Positions 53,471 to 63,153 of a DNA stretch of 64,000 bases are shown here, in pieces. Every line of letters begins with the position of its first letter. Positions within the stretch are counted from its first letter, which is position 1. A program made the translations under genes and the position numbers. The notes beneath the pieces are model-generated. The model saw nothing but the letters and a program-made list of their open reading frames with translations, searched no databases and had not been told where the DNA came from. Where the stretch lies: positions 1-64,000 of the forward strand of contig NZ_RCIV01000005.1 of assembly GCF_003666605.1 (NCBI RefSeq). Reading direction: 5' to 3'. The stretch comes from Propionibacterium australiense. Its GTDB lineage: Bacteria > Actinomycetota > Actinomycetes > Propionibacteriales > Propionibacteriaceae.

Positions 53471-55892
53471 TCACTCCTGCACGCGCAGCGCCTCGCCCAG
53501 CGGGATCCGGCGCACGTGGAGCAGGTGCAGTCCGGCCACCAGCAGGTAGATGCCGAAGGCGATGGCGATCTCCTCGGCCACCATGGCTGCGGGCACGGTG
53601 AGCACGAAGTTCGCGTCGTAGCCGATGAAGACGCGGGCGGCGCCCCACTTCAGGGCGCTGAGGGTGAGCGCCGGGCTCAGCAGCAGGGAGGCCGCGACGG
53701 TCAGTGTCACCGTGCGCACGTAGACGGCCGAGATCTCGCCGTCGTGGTGGCCGAGCACCTTGAGCAGCGAGATCGTGCGCGCGCCCCGGTCGATGACCGT
53801 CTTCGTCAGCAGGTGGACGACGATGAGGAAGACGAGGATCGCCAGGAAGGTCGCCATGCGCAGGACCGCTGAGAGGGACGTGGAGATCTGGTCCGCGGCG
53901 GTGCGCACGTCCTGCTCCGTCGTGGTGCTGGCCACGGAGCCCCCCGGCAGTTCGAGTGCGGTGTCGGACAGATAGCCGTTGAAGGAGCCGGCGTCGAGCC
54001 CGAGCATCCCGTTGAGGGTCTCGCGGGACAGGTAGACGCGCACGTCCGTGCTGTTGCCCCAGGTGCCCGCGATGGTGAGCCGGTGCTCCTGCCGGGTGTA
54101 CTCGTCGGTGAGGGTGAGCACCTCGCCCACCTCGACATCGGTCTTGTCCTGCAGGCCGGCGCCGACGACGACGCGCCCGCCGGACACGTCGAGCCCGTCG
54201 AGGTGGCTCGAGTCCTCGTCGACGCCGAGGAGCTGCACGTCCATCGGGCCGGCGTCCCAGCGGCGCTCGACCTGCAGGACGGTCGTTGTGAGGCGCTCGG
54301 CCTGCGCGGCCGCCGGATCGGTGCTCGTCGGCTCGACCGGGGCGGTCAGCGTGTAGGCGTAGGCGGCGGGCAGATTGGCGATGGTGTCCTCGGTGTAGTT
54401 GTCGACGACCGGCAGGAAGGCCAGGCCGGCCGTGAGCAGGAAGCTGGACAGGACGATGCCGACGAAGAGCGTGGCGAAGGCGGCCCTGGCCTGCAGCAGC
54501 AGGCGCAGACGGAATCTGATGCGGAAGGGCAGGCGCGCGGGCAGGTGCACCGCGCGATGCCCGCGGCGGTTGTGCTCGTGGCGCAGGAATTGCAGCGGGG
54601 TGCGGCGCAGCGCTCTGGTCAGTCCCAGGGCGGTGATGCCGATGAGCAGACCCAGCGGCAGCACCGTCGTGAGCAGGAGGGCCCGCACCGAGAAGCTCGC
54701 CGTATAGGGCGGCAGGCTGTACATGTCGTAGTAGATGTGCCGCATAGGGGCGACCAGCGCCGTGTGGCCGAGGGCGTTGCCGGCGAGGCAGGCGGTGGCG
54801 CCGACGAGCGCGGGCAGCGCCAGATAGTGGCGCAGCAGCTCGCCGCTGCGCCAGCCGGAGGCCAGCAGCGTGCCGATCACCGAGCTCTCTGCCTCGATCG
54901 CCGCCGAGGTGATGACGACGACGATGAAGGCGACCACGACGATGAGGACGACGATCAGCCAGGTGATGAAGAACGAGTCGTGGCTGACGTCGTCGGTGCC
55001 GTAGTTGATGGCCAGGTTGTCGCCGGAGTCGATGAGCGAGCCGACCCGCGCCCCGGCGGCGATGAGCCGGCCGGCCGCGTCGGTCTCGACGTCGCGGCGC
55101 TCGCCGGCGGTCAGGGTGCCGTCCCCGTCGGTGAGCGCCGAGCCGTCCAGGCCGGTGCGTGCGGTGGTATCGGCGGCCAGGGCCGGGTCGAGGAAGAAGG
55201 AATAGGTGAAGGCGGTCGAGACGCCGGGCCCGGCGTCGGGGCTGGTCAGGCGCGCCCAGCCCTCGGCTGTCAGGGTGCCCACGCCGAAGGTGAGCGTGTT
55301 CATGACGATCCCGGAGTTCGTCTGGAAGAGGGCCATGTAGTCGGGCAGGGTGACGATGCCGCAGATCCGGTAGCCCAGGCCCGCGACCGTGACGGTGTCG
55401 CCGACGCCGAGGCGGTGCGCCCGGGCGAAGGTCGCGTCGAGGGCGAGCTCGTCACCGGCGGCGGGCATCGCCCCCTCGTGGAGCGCCACCAGGTCGAAGC
55501 CCTCGCGCGGCATGTGCAGGCGCAGGGTGACCTGAGCGTCCGGGTCCTGGCCGTCGGCGAGGTGGGCCTCGTCCACGGCCAACGGCGCGTCGTGGGAGAA
55601 GTTCTCGTGCACCTGGAAGCCGGCGTCGGCGAGCGCCCCGGCCTGCTCGCCGGTGAGGGCCGCGGCCGTGGTGACGCGCCCGTCCTCGACGGCGTAGTCC
55701 TCGTCGACCGTGTCCGTGATCGCCTCGATGGAGGCCGTCGCGGACAGATAGCCGGTACCGAGGGCGCAGACGGTGAACAGGAGGAGAAAGATCGCCGCGT
55801 AGCGGCCGGCGTTCGCGCGCAGCTGCCGGGGCAGGCGGTGCCGCAGCGGTTGGCGGGGGCGGCGGACGGTGGGCTCTGCCCATGGCGCTCAC
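53471..55892 (-). CDS. FtsX-like ABC permease with an N-terminal frameshift
   Basis: The protein (~805 residues when joined) has the MacB/FtsX layout: one N-terminal membrane segment (RYAAIFLLLFTVCALGTGYL), a large extracytoplasmic domain, then membrane groups near the middle and C-terminus. From the N-terminal segment downwards the frame is open, but it contains no start codon until GTG 55612, which would delete the first helix. GTG 55892 overlapping the ATPase stop (GTGA) starts in another frame ([12 protein letters not shown]). Removing one base from the CCCCC run at 55855-55859 joins them. Partner of the ATPase just upstream. Confidence 0.8.
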
Positions 55893-56623
55893 CACTCGAG
55901 CTCGGCCGCGGGAACCGGGCGCTCGTTCACCACGTCCTGCACCAGGCGGCCGTCGCGCAGCCGCAGGATGCGGTGGGCCATGCGGCCGATCGCGTCGTTG
56001 TGGGTGACGATGACGGTGGTGCAGCCGTGCTCGCGGTTGACCCGCTCGAGGACGCCGAGCACCTCCTTGCTCGTCTCGTAGTCGAGGGCGCCGGTGGGTT
56101 CGTCGCACAGCAACAGGCCGGGTTTCTTGACCAGGGCCCGGCCGATGGCGCAGCGCTGCTGCTGGCCGCCGGAGACCTGCCGGGGCAGCTTGTCGCGGTG
56201 CCCCCACAGGCCCAGGCCGCGCAGCAGCTCGTCGACGTCGAGCGGATCGGGTACCAGGCAGGCGCAGGCCTCGATGTTCTCGCGCACCGTGAGATCGGGG
56301 ATCAGATTGTAGAACTGGAAGACGAAGCCGAGCTCGCGGCGCCGGTAGGCCACCAGGCGGCGCCCGGCCAGCGCGGTGACCTCCTCGCCGTTCACCTCGA
56401 TCGTCCCGGCCTCGGCCGGTTCCAGGCCGCCCACGAGGTTGAGGAAGGTGGACTTGCCCGAACCGGAGGGGCCCAGTAGCACGCAGATCTCGCCGCGGTA
56501 CAGGCTCAGGGTGACCTCGCTGAGCACCGTGACGCGGGACTCGTCCTGCCCGAAGCACTTCGTCAGCTGCTCGACGCGGATGAAGGGTGTGGGAGAGGAG
56601 GCGGGATGGGGCGTGCCGGGCAT
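55889..56623 (-). CDS. ABC transporter ATP-binding protein (MacB/LolD type)
   Basis: The 244-residue ATPase has Walker [15 protein letters not shown], the Q-loop region [14 protein letters not shown], signature QVSGGQQQR, Walker [13 protein letters not shown] and switch His in IVTHNDAIG. It belongs to the MacB/LolD group that drives FtsX-like permeases without substrate translocation through the membrane core. AAGGAGGG precedes ATG 56623. The pair may export peptides or lipoproteins, or sense an antibiotic. Confidence 0.92.
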   Translation of the reverse strand: MPGTPHPASSPTPFIRVEQLTKCFGQDESRVTVLSEVTLSLYRGEICVLLGPSGSGKSTFLNLVGGLEPAEAGTIEVNGEEVTALAGRRLVAYRRRELGFVFQFYNLIPDLTVRENIEACACLVPDPLDVDELLRGLGLWGHRDKLPRQVSGGQQQRCAIGRALVKKPGLLLCDEPTGALDYETSKEVLGVLERVNREHGCTTVIVTHNDAIGRMAHRILRLRDGRLVQDVVNERPVPAAELEW

Positions 56624-56924
56624 GAAACCCTCCTTGACTCAGGGTTTTCCGAGCCTATTCCCCGAGCCCGTGTCGAGGACAGCCCCCTTGTGCGGCTTTT
56701 TCCTGCCGCTCCGGCCCCTCCCGCTCGTCGACGTCCTCCCCCTTCTGCGGACGCCGTGCCTGTCCCGGTACCGCGCGCACCGCGTGGTGCACGTAGCTGG
56801 GGCATTGGGCAGTGCAAACCTGTTCGCTCATCACCGCACGCGCGTGTGGTGCACACATCCGCGGCGTTCGAGGGGAGGGGGAGACGGCGACGAGCGGGGA
56901 CAACGGGGTGAGGACGTCCCGGTC
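56624..56924. other. 301-bp gap between the ABC exporter and PTS operon end
   Basis: No gene recognised. It should hold the ABC exporter promoter; no operator or terminator stands out. Confidence 0.35.
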
Positions 56925-57197
56925 TCATTCGTCGAGGGGCCCGGTGCCGAGTGCGAGCCTGCCGGCGATGGCCTCGAGGGCCTCGGTCTCGTCGAGGCCG
57001 TCGGCGAGCACCAGCACCTCGTCGCCCCGGCGGGCGCCGAGGGCCAGGACCTTGAGCTGGCTGGTGAGCGAGGCCCGTTTACCGCGGCAGCTCAGCCACA
57101 GCGACGACTCGAACTGCTCGGCGGCGCGGGCCAGGAGGGCCGCCATCCGGGCGTGAAGGCCCAAGGGGTCGCTGATGGTGACGGTCCGGCTGATCAC
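56925..57197 (-). CDS. HPr-like phosphocarrier protein
   Basis: The 90-residue product has the HPr active-site loop DPLGLHARMAALLARAA with the phosphorylatable His; the usual Pro after HAR is Met. The rest, SLTSQLKVLALGARRGDEVLVLADG, fits HPr. It is the last gene of the glucitol PTS operon, 4 bp after the IIA gene and probably translationally coupled (GTG start, no ribosome-binding site). It may be a dedicated phosphate carrier for this system. Confidence 0.85.
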   Translation of the reverse strand: MISRTVTISDPLGLHARMAALLARAAEQFESSLWLSCRGKRASLTSQLKVLALGARRGDEVLVLADGLDETEALEAIAGRLALGTGPLDE

Positions 57198-57201
57198 GGT
57201 C

Positions 57202-57561
57202 TCAGTTCTCGATCGAGATCGTCGAGCCGATGCTCAGCGCGGGGGACCGGCCCTGCACGTGCAGGGTGCCCTCCAGCTGGGCCTGGGCTGCGCCGTCGAA
57301 GGCGACCGTGATGTGGCCCAGACCGTCCAGGTTCTTGCGGACGAGGTTGCCGACCGCGGTGACCGGGAAGGCGACGCCGTCGATGACGAGCCGGGCGCCG
57401 GGCTTGATGTCGTCGCTCGACTGGTTCATGTCGATGGTGAAGCAGAACTCGGCGAGCGAGGCGGGGGCGCCGTCGCCGAACAGCACGTACAAGCCCTGGT
57501 CGGCGAAGGAGGCGGCCTCTGGACCGATGCCCCTGACGGTGGTTTTGTAGATCTGAGCCAT
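57202..57561 (-). CDS. srlB: glucitol/sorbitol PTS IIA-like protein without the active-site His
   Basis: The 119-residue protein matches SrlB along its length: IYKTTVRGIG, FGDGAPASLAEFCF, FPVTAVGNLVRKNLDGLGHI, GTLHVQG. In E. coli SrlB the phosphorylated His43 lies in EEYCFIHCHGELK; here the same place reads AEFCFTIDMNQSS, with no histidine. The only histidines are the two in LGHI and LHVQ, which are also in E. coli SrlB and not the phospho-site. AGGAGACCGAC precedes ATG 57561. It is separated from srlE by 236 bp with a strong hairpin. Confidence 0.8.
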   Translation of the reverse strand: MAQIYKTTVRGIGPEAASFADQGLYVLFGDGAPASLAEFCFTIDMNQSSDDIKPGARLVIDGVAFPVTAVGNLVRKNLDGLGHITVAFDGAAQAQLEGTLHVQGRSPALSIGSTISIEN

Positions 57562-57740
57562 GTCGGTCTCCTGATGGATGTGGTTGTGTTCGTCGTGGGG
57601 GTGCGTGAGGCGGGCGGATCGGACGAGCCGTCCCCGGTGCAGCGCAGAGGTGCCCGCACAAGGACCGGTGGTGCTGCCAGAGCGGTCGTCTTCCCGGCCG
57701 CAGGAGCGGCGCGCGGCTGCGGCGACCCCGCCCGGTTGCC

Positions 57741-57777
57741 GCATTCCCCGGCGCATGGGCGAGTGGCGCCGGGGAAT
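57741..57777 (-). terminator. intercistronic hairpin between srlE and srlB
   Basis: Perfect 13-bp stem CATTCCCCGGCGC / GCGCCGGGGAATG with an 11-nt loop, 20 bp after the srlE stop. It may attenuate or stabilise the segments of the operon mRNA. Confidence 0.6.
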
Positions 57778-57797
57778 GGCGGATGCGGCAGCGGGGA

Positions 57798-58871
57798 TCA
57801 GGTGGTGCTGTACAGGCCGATGGATGCCAGCCAGGCCACGGCGACGCGCGGGACGCCGTTGACGAACCGGGAGTAGAGCACCGCGGGGACACCGACCTCG
57901 ACCGTCTCCGCCTCGGCCTCGGCCAGACCCAGGGCGACCGGGATGAAGTCGCAGCCGTTCTGCGTGTTGATGGCGAACAGGGCCGGCAGCGCCAGGCTCG
58001 GGCTGACCGCGCCCTTGCCGATCTCGACGCCGATGAGCGTGCCGATGACCTGGCCGATGACGGCGCCGGGGCCGAGCAGCGGCGACAGGAACGGCAGCGA
58101 GCAGATGAAGCCGAGGATGAGCAGGCCGGGGCCCGAACCGACCAGCGGCGAGAGGGTCTGGGAGATCCAGTTGCCCAGGCCGGAGGCCTGGATGATGCCG
58201 ATGAGCATGGCGACGAAACCCATGAACGGCAGGATCGTCGTGATCATCGTCTGGATGGCGTCACGGCCGGCCTGGTAGAAGATGGCGATGATCTTGCCCG
58301 CGCCCAGGCCGATCTTCTCCAGCAGGTTCTTGTTCTTCTTCTTGGCCAGTGTCTCGGAGACCTTCATGTCGGACGAGTAGTGCACGGTGTCGTCGGCCTC
58401 TGCCTCGGCCGCCGTGCTCTCGGCGTCCCGGGCGCCCGACTCTGCCGTACCGGCCGCGGCGGCCGCCCCTGCGGCGACACCGGCCGGCACCGCGTCCGGC
58501 TCGGCGAGACTGACCTGGTCGGGACCGACGGCCGAGACGTAGATGGCCTCGTTGATGAACTGGGCCAGCGGGCCGGCCTTGCCGGTCGGCATGACGTTGA
58601 CGGTGGGGATGCCCTTCTTCGGGTAGAGGCCGCAGCGCAGCGTGCCGCCGCAGTCGATGACGGCGACCGCGATCTCCTCGTCCGGGACCGTGGTGTTGAA
58701 GCCGTTGACCGACTCCATTCCCGACAGCTCCTCCATCTTCTCGACGACCACGGGCTTGGAGCCGCCGCCGACGATGTAGACGATCTTGTTTCTCGTGCCC
58801 TCGGCCTTGATGGTGAGGGGGCCGCCGTAACCGGAGCTGCCGCGCGTGACGGTGAGTGCGTGGTACGTCAT
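57798..58871 (-). CDS. srlE: glucitol/sorbitol PTS component IIBC
   Basis: The 357-residue protein has the SrlE IIB domain with the phosphorylatable Cys74 in [19 protein letters not shown], an Ala/Pro-rich linker (about 115-160) and a C-terminal membrane domain ([40 protein letters not shown]). It takes the phosphate from IIA and transports the hexitol with SrlA. GAGGAGGATTTCC precedes ATG 58871, 15 bp after srlA. Confidence 0.92.
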   Translation of the reverse strand: MTYHALTVTRGSSGYGGPLTIKAEGTRNKIVYIVGGGSKPVVVEKMEELSGMESVNGFNTTVPDEEIAVAVIDCGGTLRCGLYPKKGIPTVNVMPTGKAGPLAQFINEAIYVSAVGPDQVSLAEPDAVPAGVAAGAAAAAGTAESGARDAESTAAEAEADDTVHYSSDMKVSETLAKKKNKNLLEKIGLGAGKIIAIFYQAGRDAIQTMITTILPFMGFVAMLIGIIQASGLGNWISQTLSPLVGSGPGLLILGFICSLPFLSPLLGPGAVIGQVIGTLIGVEIGKGAVSPSLALPALFAINTQNGCDFIPVALGLAEAEAETVEVGVPAVLYSRFVNGVPRVAVAWLASIGLYSTT

Positions 58872-58886
58872 GGAAATCCTCCTCGT

Positions 58887-59435
58887 TCAGGCGGTCTTCA
58901 GTTCGCGGCTGAGTCGGACGCCCTGCTGCTTCTCGACCCAGCGGGTGATGAAATCGGTGCTCCAGCCGCCGACGAAGTTCATGACGAGGCCGACGAGCAG
59001 ATAGCGGATGGCCAGCGGCGTGGTGGGCAGCCCCAGCTCGGTGATGCCATTGGCGATGCCGAGCCAGATGAACAGCTCACCGGGGTTGATGTGCGGGAAC
59101 ACGCCGTTGCTCGTGTGGCAGAACTGCATGCCGGCCGCCGCGTACGACGGCTTGTAGAACTCGGGCAGGAAACGGCCGAGCGACAGGGCCATCGGGTTGG
59201 CCAGCATGAAGGCGCCCAGGAACGGCAGGAGCATGTAGCGGCTGACGGGGTTGCCCGAGGCGTGGCGGGCCAGGGAGTTGATGCGGTCCTGGCCGATCAT
59301 GCCGATGAGGGAGTTCATGAAGATGAGCAGGACGAGGACGAGGGGAACGGTCGTGCTCATCCAGCCGATGAAGGTCTCGGCGCCTTGCTGGAACAGGCCG
59401 ATGAACCATTCGGCCGCCCTGACGATGATGTTCAT
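58887..59435 (-). CDS. srlA: glucitol/sorbitol PTS component IIC
   Basis: The 182-residue membrane protein matches SrlA: FIGLFQQGAETFIGWMS at the N-terminus, the GQDRINSLARHASGNPVSRY and LPFLGAFMLANPMALSLGRF stretches, and HTSNGVFPHINPGELFIW. It forms the transport channel with the IIBC protein. ATG 59435 overlaps the gutM stop (ATGA). Confidence 0.93.
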   Translation of the reverse strand: MNIIVRAAEWFIGLFQQGAETFIGWMSTTVPLVLVLLIFMNSLIGMIGQDRINSLARHASGNPVSRYMLLPFLGAFMLANPMALSLGRFLPEFYKPSYAAAGMQFCHTSNGVFPHINPGELFIWLGIANGITELGLPTTPLAIRYLLVGLVMNFVGGWSTDFITRWVEKQQGVRLSRELKTA

Positions 59436-60025
59436 GAAGTCACTCCTTCCAGTTGAGTGAGTCGGGTTGACCTCACGGCCGTCCTGGTGGCCGTGACGAC
59501 GTGGGTTGCGGCAGGCCGTGCCGGGACGGCGGTGACCTGCTTCTTCTTCGCGGGCCCGCCGCCGGGGGCGCGCCGTGGGGCCGGGCGCGCCGTGGGGCCG
59601 GGCAGTCTGGCAAGGAGACGTCCGAGCGGGCTCAGCGGTTCGGCGGGAACGCCGCCGTTCTGGACGGTGACCCAGTTGCTCTGGGCGTTCTCGACGGCGA
59701 GTCGCAGGCCCTTCGGGCAGCGTCGCAGCGAGCCCGGGTCGAGGTCGGCGATGTGCTGCCCGGTGATCTGGGCCAGCGGCTTGAACCGGGCCAGTACGGT
59801 CAGGCCGGACATCACCCGGGCGTCGACGATGGTGCCGTCCTCGTCGAGCAGCAGCATGGCGATGGCGCCGGCGCTCAGCGCGTTCCTGCGTTTGCCGATC
59901 GCCACCTTGCCGCGCCTGCGCAGCGCGGCGTAGGACGTCGAGAAGTCCTTCATCTGCACCGTTGAGAAGTACATCTGGCCCAGGTAGGCCACGCCGAGTG
60001 CGGTGAGGAGGAACCAGAAGTTCAT
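59432..60025 (-). CDS. gutM: GutM-family glucitol operon activator
   Basis: The 197-residue protein has an N-terminal membrane-like segment (NFWFLLTALGVAYLGQMYF) and the GutM domain with GKVAIGKRRNALSAGAIAML, VLARFKPLAQITGQHI and VENAQSNWV. The last ~60 residues are a Pro/Arg/Ala-rich extension not seen in E. coli GutM (119 residues). GutM activates glucitol operons. AAGGAGAGCTGAC precedes ATG 60025; the regulator stop is 1 bp away. Confidence 0.85.
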   Translation of the reverse strand: MNFWFLLTALGVAYLGQMYFSTVQMKDFSTSYAALRRRGKVAIGKRRNALSAGAIAMLLLDEDGTIVDARVMSGLTVLARFKPLAQITGQHIADLDPGSLRRCPKGLRLAVENAQSNWVTVQNGGVPAEPLSPLGRLLARLPGPTARPAPRRAPGGGPAKKKQVTAVPARPAATHVVTATRTAVRSTRLTQLEGVTS

Positions 60026-60026
60026 G

Positions 60027-61937
60027 TCAGCTCTCCTTGAGGTGGGCCGGGTTGTTGGTCATGTAGAAGAAGAACTGCTCGTACGAGGTGAAGCGGCCGA
60101 TCCGGTCCAGGCCGGCCCGGTCGGTCGCCAGCCGGATCACCTCGTCGTAGATGTCGACGAGCAGCGTGTCGTCGTATTCGTTCTTGTCGGGCACACCGAG
60201 CAGGACGACCAGACGCAGGCCGTCCTCGCCCGTCGCGCGGGGGACGACGCCGATCGCTAGGACGATCCGGTCCGCATCGCCGGGCAGGGTCGCGTGGGGG
60301 AAGGCCACCTCGGGACTGATGAGCATGGTGGCCCGCTCCTGGCGTTCGCGGATGCGTGCGCCGAACTCGGCTGTCAGCCGGCCGGAGGCGACGAGCCGGT
60401 CGAGCATCACCTCGAGCAGTTCCTCGTAGCCCAGGGTGGGGTCGAGCACCATGAACCGCTCGCTGGTGAGCAGGCCGGCCAGCAGCGAGCGGGTGCCGGC
60501 TCCGAGCATCACCTGGACGCCCCGGTCGAAGCGCAGCCGGTTGATGTGGCGCAGCAGCTCGTCGCGGTCGAAGACCTCGGCCAGCCGGATCATCGGCGTC
60601 GAGGTGCGCAGCGGCCGGGTGGTCGTGGTGATGACGAGGTCGAAACCGTCCAGCACGTCCTCGGCCGCCTCGTCCAGGCTGAGCAGCGTGTACTGGGTGG
60701 AGCCGGCCATCACCTTCGCCAGTTCCAGCTGCACCAGCCGGGCCGAGACCCCGCCGCCGTGGGTCACCACGCCGACCCGGTAGGCCGGTGTGGTGAGGGT
60801 GCGATGCTCCTCGATGAAGACCTGGAAGTAGCCGGTGAGGAGCTGTTTCTCGTCGTCAGCGACGCGTAGGCGGAGTTCGCGGTCGATGACCTGCGCGGCG
60901 ATGGTGGCCATCTGGTAGGCCACCGGGTAGGCGCTGCGCAGCTCGGTGAGCGGCCCGGAGGGAATGCGGATGCCGAAGCGCAGCCGGTTGATCATGAAAC
61001 TCAGGTGGTGGGCGAAGTTCGTCAGCATCGCCGAGGCCGGGATCTCGATGCCCATCTGGGCGGCGATCTCGGACAGGATCTCCTCCAGCAGCGGACGGAT
61101 CTCGGCGGAGGCGGGGAAGCGCTTCAGTCGTCGCCGGTCGTGCGGCGTGTGCATGCCGATGACGGGCAGCGTCATGAAGATGGCCTCGTTGTCGTCGACC
61201 GGCAGCTGCAGCGCCTCGCTCACCGCTGCGGCGAGCTGGGTGCCGAAGGCGTAGGCGCTGTCCTGGCGGACGGCCTCGTAGTCGTCGGGCAGGGCGCCGA
61301 GCGGGTGGCCGGTGAGCATGCGGTCGAGCATCACCGTGTACCAGCGGGTGATCTCCTGGGCGGCCAGGATCGAGACCTGGTACTCGGCGGCGATACGGTC
61401 GACGAGGTCGAGCAGGGGCTCGTCGACCGGATAGCCGGAGTACACAGCCGGGTAGTGGTGGTCGAGGATGTACAGCCGGCGGCTCAGCTCGTCGCCGTGC
61501 CATGTCAGGCCCCGGCTGGGGCGCCCGACGATGGTGATGCCGTAAGCGGCGCTGCGTTCGCGCAGGGTACCCAGGTCGTTGAGGACGGTGGAGCGGCTCA
61601 CCGACATCTCGCGTGCGAGGTCGTCGACGAGGACGGGGCCGGTGGCGCGGGCGAGGCGGGCGATGATGTGGCCGCCGCGGGTGCTGGGGTCGTTGAACGA
61701 GGCGGAGTCGTCGACGAGTTCGGCGCGCAGCTGCGCATAGCGGTCATGGTCGATCACCCACAGGCGGTAGCGTCCCTGGTCGAGCCGCACCTGGGCGACC
61801 TTTCCGAGGACGGCGTTCAGCTCGTGGACGTCGTTCGTGATCGTCTTCGCGCCGACCCCGAGACGGTCCTGGAGCGCCTCGGAGTCGGCCGAGAGATGCC
61901 GTTCCAGCTGGAGGAGGATCTCTGCTCGTCTGTTCAC
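60027..61937 (-). CDS. BglG/MtlR-type PRD transcriptional regulator
   Basis: The 636-residue protein has N-terminal helix-turn-helix regions (LQDRLGVGAKTITNDVHEL and LAREMSVSRSTVLNDLGTL), two PRD domains, a IIB-like segment (YTLLSLDEAAEDV...DLVITTTTR) and a C-terminal IIA-like domain with His in EVAFPHATLPGD. It should activate the operon depending on phosphorylation by HPr and the transporter. GTG 61937 is the start, with AGGTG about 5 nt upstream. It lies between srlD and gutM. Confidence 0.88.
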   Translation of the reverse strand: MNRRAEILLQLERHLSADSEALQDRLGVGAKTITNDVHELNAVLGKVAQVRLDQGRYRLWVIDHDRYAQLRAELVDDSASFNDPSTRGGHIIARLARATGPVLVDDLAREMSVSRSTVLNDLGTLRERSAAYGITIVGRPSRGLTWHGDELSRRLYILDHHYPAVYSGYPVDEPLLDLVDRIAAEYQVSILAAQEITRWYTVMLDRMLTGHPLGALPDDYEAVRQDSAYAFGTQLAAAVSEALQLPVDDNEAIFMTLPVIGMHTPHDRRRLKRFPASAEIRPLLEEILSEIAAQMGIEIPASAMLTNFAHHLSFMINRLRFGIRIPSGPLTELRSAYPVAYQMATIAAQVIDRELRLRVADDEKQLLTGYFQVFIEEHRTLTTPAYRVGVVTHGGGVSARLVQLELAKVMAGSTQYTLLSLDEAAEDVLDGFDLVITTTTRPLRTSTPMIRLAEVFDRDELLRHINRLRFDRGVQVMLGAGTRSLLAGLLTSERFMVLDPTLGYEELLEVMLDRLVASGRLTAEFGARIRERQERATMLISPEVAFPHATLPGDADRIVLAIGVVPRATGEDGLRLVVLLGVPDKNEYDDTLLVDIYDEVIRLATDRAGLDRIGRFTSYEQFFFYMTNNPAHLKES

Positions 61938-62027
61938 TGTGCACCTGCCCGGTGAGGATGATGCGGCATTGCAGTGTCGGGGTCCGTGCCGGCCGGCGGT
62001 GCCCGGCACGGGCCAGTGGTTGTCCTG

Positions 62028-62831
62028 TCAGCCGTGCGATTTTCCGCCGGTGATGGTGACGGTCGTGCCCGTGATGTAGGAGGACCGGTCGGAAGCGAGG
62101 AAGCACACGACGTCGGCGATCTCGTCGAGCGTTCCGGGGCGGCCCAGCGGGATGGACTTGCTGTAGTCGGGCGACAGCTGGTCGACGGTCGTGTTGCGCG
62201 TGTAGGCGAGTGCCTCATTGTAGGCGGGGCTGCGCAGACCGGTCGGTTCGAGGATGCCGGGTGCAGCGCCGACGACGCGGATGCCCAGCGGGCCGAGTTC
62301 CTTGGCCCACGACAGCGTGAAACCGTTGAGGGCGCCCTTGGTCGCCGAGTACACCGACTGGCCCTTCGAGCCCTCGGACCCGGCCTCGGACGTGATGTTG
62401 ATGACGATGCCCCTGCCCGCCTTGATGAGGCGGCGGGCCACGGCCTGGGTCATGAGGAACGCGCCCTTGACGTTCACGTTGACCATGAAGTCGAATGCCT
62501 TCTCGTCCAGCTCGTACTGCGGGGCCTCGCCCCTGGCGTCGACGAGCAGCCGCGGCTGGTTGACGCCGGCGTTGTTGACCAGGACGTCGATCTGGCCGAA
62601 GTGCTCCTCGACCGCGGCGACCGCGGCCTCGACCGCTGCCGCGTCGGTGACGTCGACGCTCACGTTGAACACGCCGCTGTCCTCGTCGACCCCGTCGGTG
62701 ACGGTCAGGTCGAGGCAGGCGACCCGGGCGCCGGTGGCGCGCAGGCCGTCGACGATGTGCTTGCCGATGCCGGAGTTCCCTCCGGTGACGATGACGACTC
62801 GGTCATCGAGTTCCAGCCACGTGTTCGTCAT
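62028..62831 (-). CDS. srlD: sorbitol-6-phosphate 2-dehydrogenase
   Basis: The 267-residue SDR has VIVTGGNSGIGKHIV, VLVNNAGVNQPRLLVD, the catalytic YSATKGALNGF and the GILEPTGLRSPAYNEALAYT loop, which fits the sorbitol-6-phosphate dehydrogenases of lactobacilli. It oxidises glucitol-6-phosphate to fructose-6-phosphate. ATG 62831 has GGAG 7 nt upstream. It is the first gene of the seven-gene PTS operon. Confidence 0.88.
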   Translation of the reverse strand: MTNTWLELDDRVVIVTGGNSGIGKHIVDGLRATGARVACLDLTVTDGVDEDSGVFNVSVDVTDAAAVEAAVAAVEEHFGQIDVLVNNAGVNQPRLLVDARGEAPQYELDEKAFDFMVNVNVKGAFLMTQAVARRLIKAGRGIVINITSEAGSEGSKGQSVYSATKGALNGFTLSWAKELGPLGIRVVGAAPGILEPTGLRSPAYNEALAYTRNTTVDQLSPDYSKSIPLGRPGTLDEIADVVCFLASDRSSYITGTTVTITGGKSHG

Positions 62832-62922
62832 GGATGGCTCCGTTCCAACTGCTGCTCGGGTGGTGACGGATTCGACGGTATGGTCTGTGTCAGGCGTTGT
62901 GAACGGCTTGTTCTGCCGTCGC

Positions 62923-62941
62923 TTTTCCGGTTCTCGGAAAA
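62923..62941. promoter_or_regulatory. inverted repeat upstream of srlD
   Basis: TTTTCCG-GTTCT-CGGAAAA, perfect 7-bp arms, 92 bp ahead of the srlD start; a candidate operator for the PRD regulator. Confidence 0.45.
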
Positions 62942-63091
62942 AGACCGGACCAATAGCCACCCCGGTGCCGGCTGGCGCATCATTTCATTGTGCAACCCCA
63001 TGTCAGAGGGCTGTTGGAGACTTCATGGGGGTGGGGGATGCGCGTCGCCGGACGACACGACGGGGCCCGCGGCGGGTGATAGGACTGAATC

Positions 63092-63112
63092 GTTCTCGGA
63101 TATTGAACCGAG
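63092..63112. promoter_or_regulatory. inverted repeat upstream of the aldolase-like gene
   Basis: GTTCTCGGA followed by ATTGAACCGAG (CTCGG/CCGAG arms), 42 bp ahead of the gene; shares GTTCTCGGA with the srlD-side repeat. Confidence 0.4.
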
Positions 63113-63153
63113 CCTCACGACAGCACGTTCCCGCCGCAACGAAGGATTCCGCC

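Larger units (their letters stand above)
62832..63153. other. 322-bp divergent regulatory region of the glucitol locus
   Basis: No gene. It holds the promoters of the PTS operon and the aldolase gene and two inverted repeats that share GTTCTCGGA (see next entries). Confidence 0.5.

Noticed and set aside
54083-56479. 798-codon plus-strand ORF
   Set aside because: Antisense of the FtsX permease and ATPase genes, whose motifs are intact on the minus strand.
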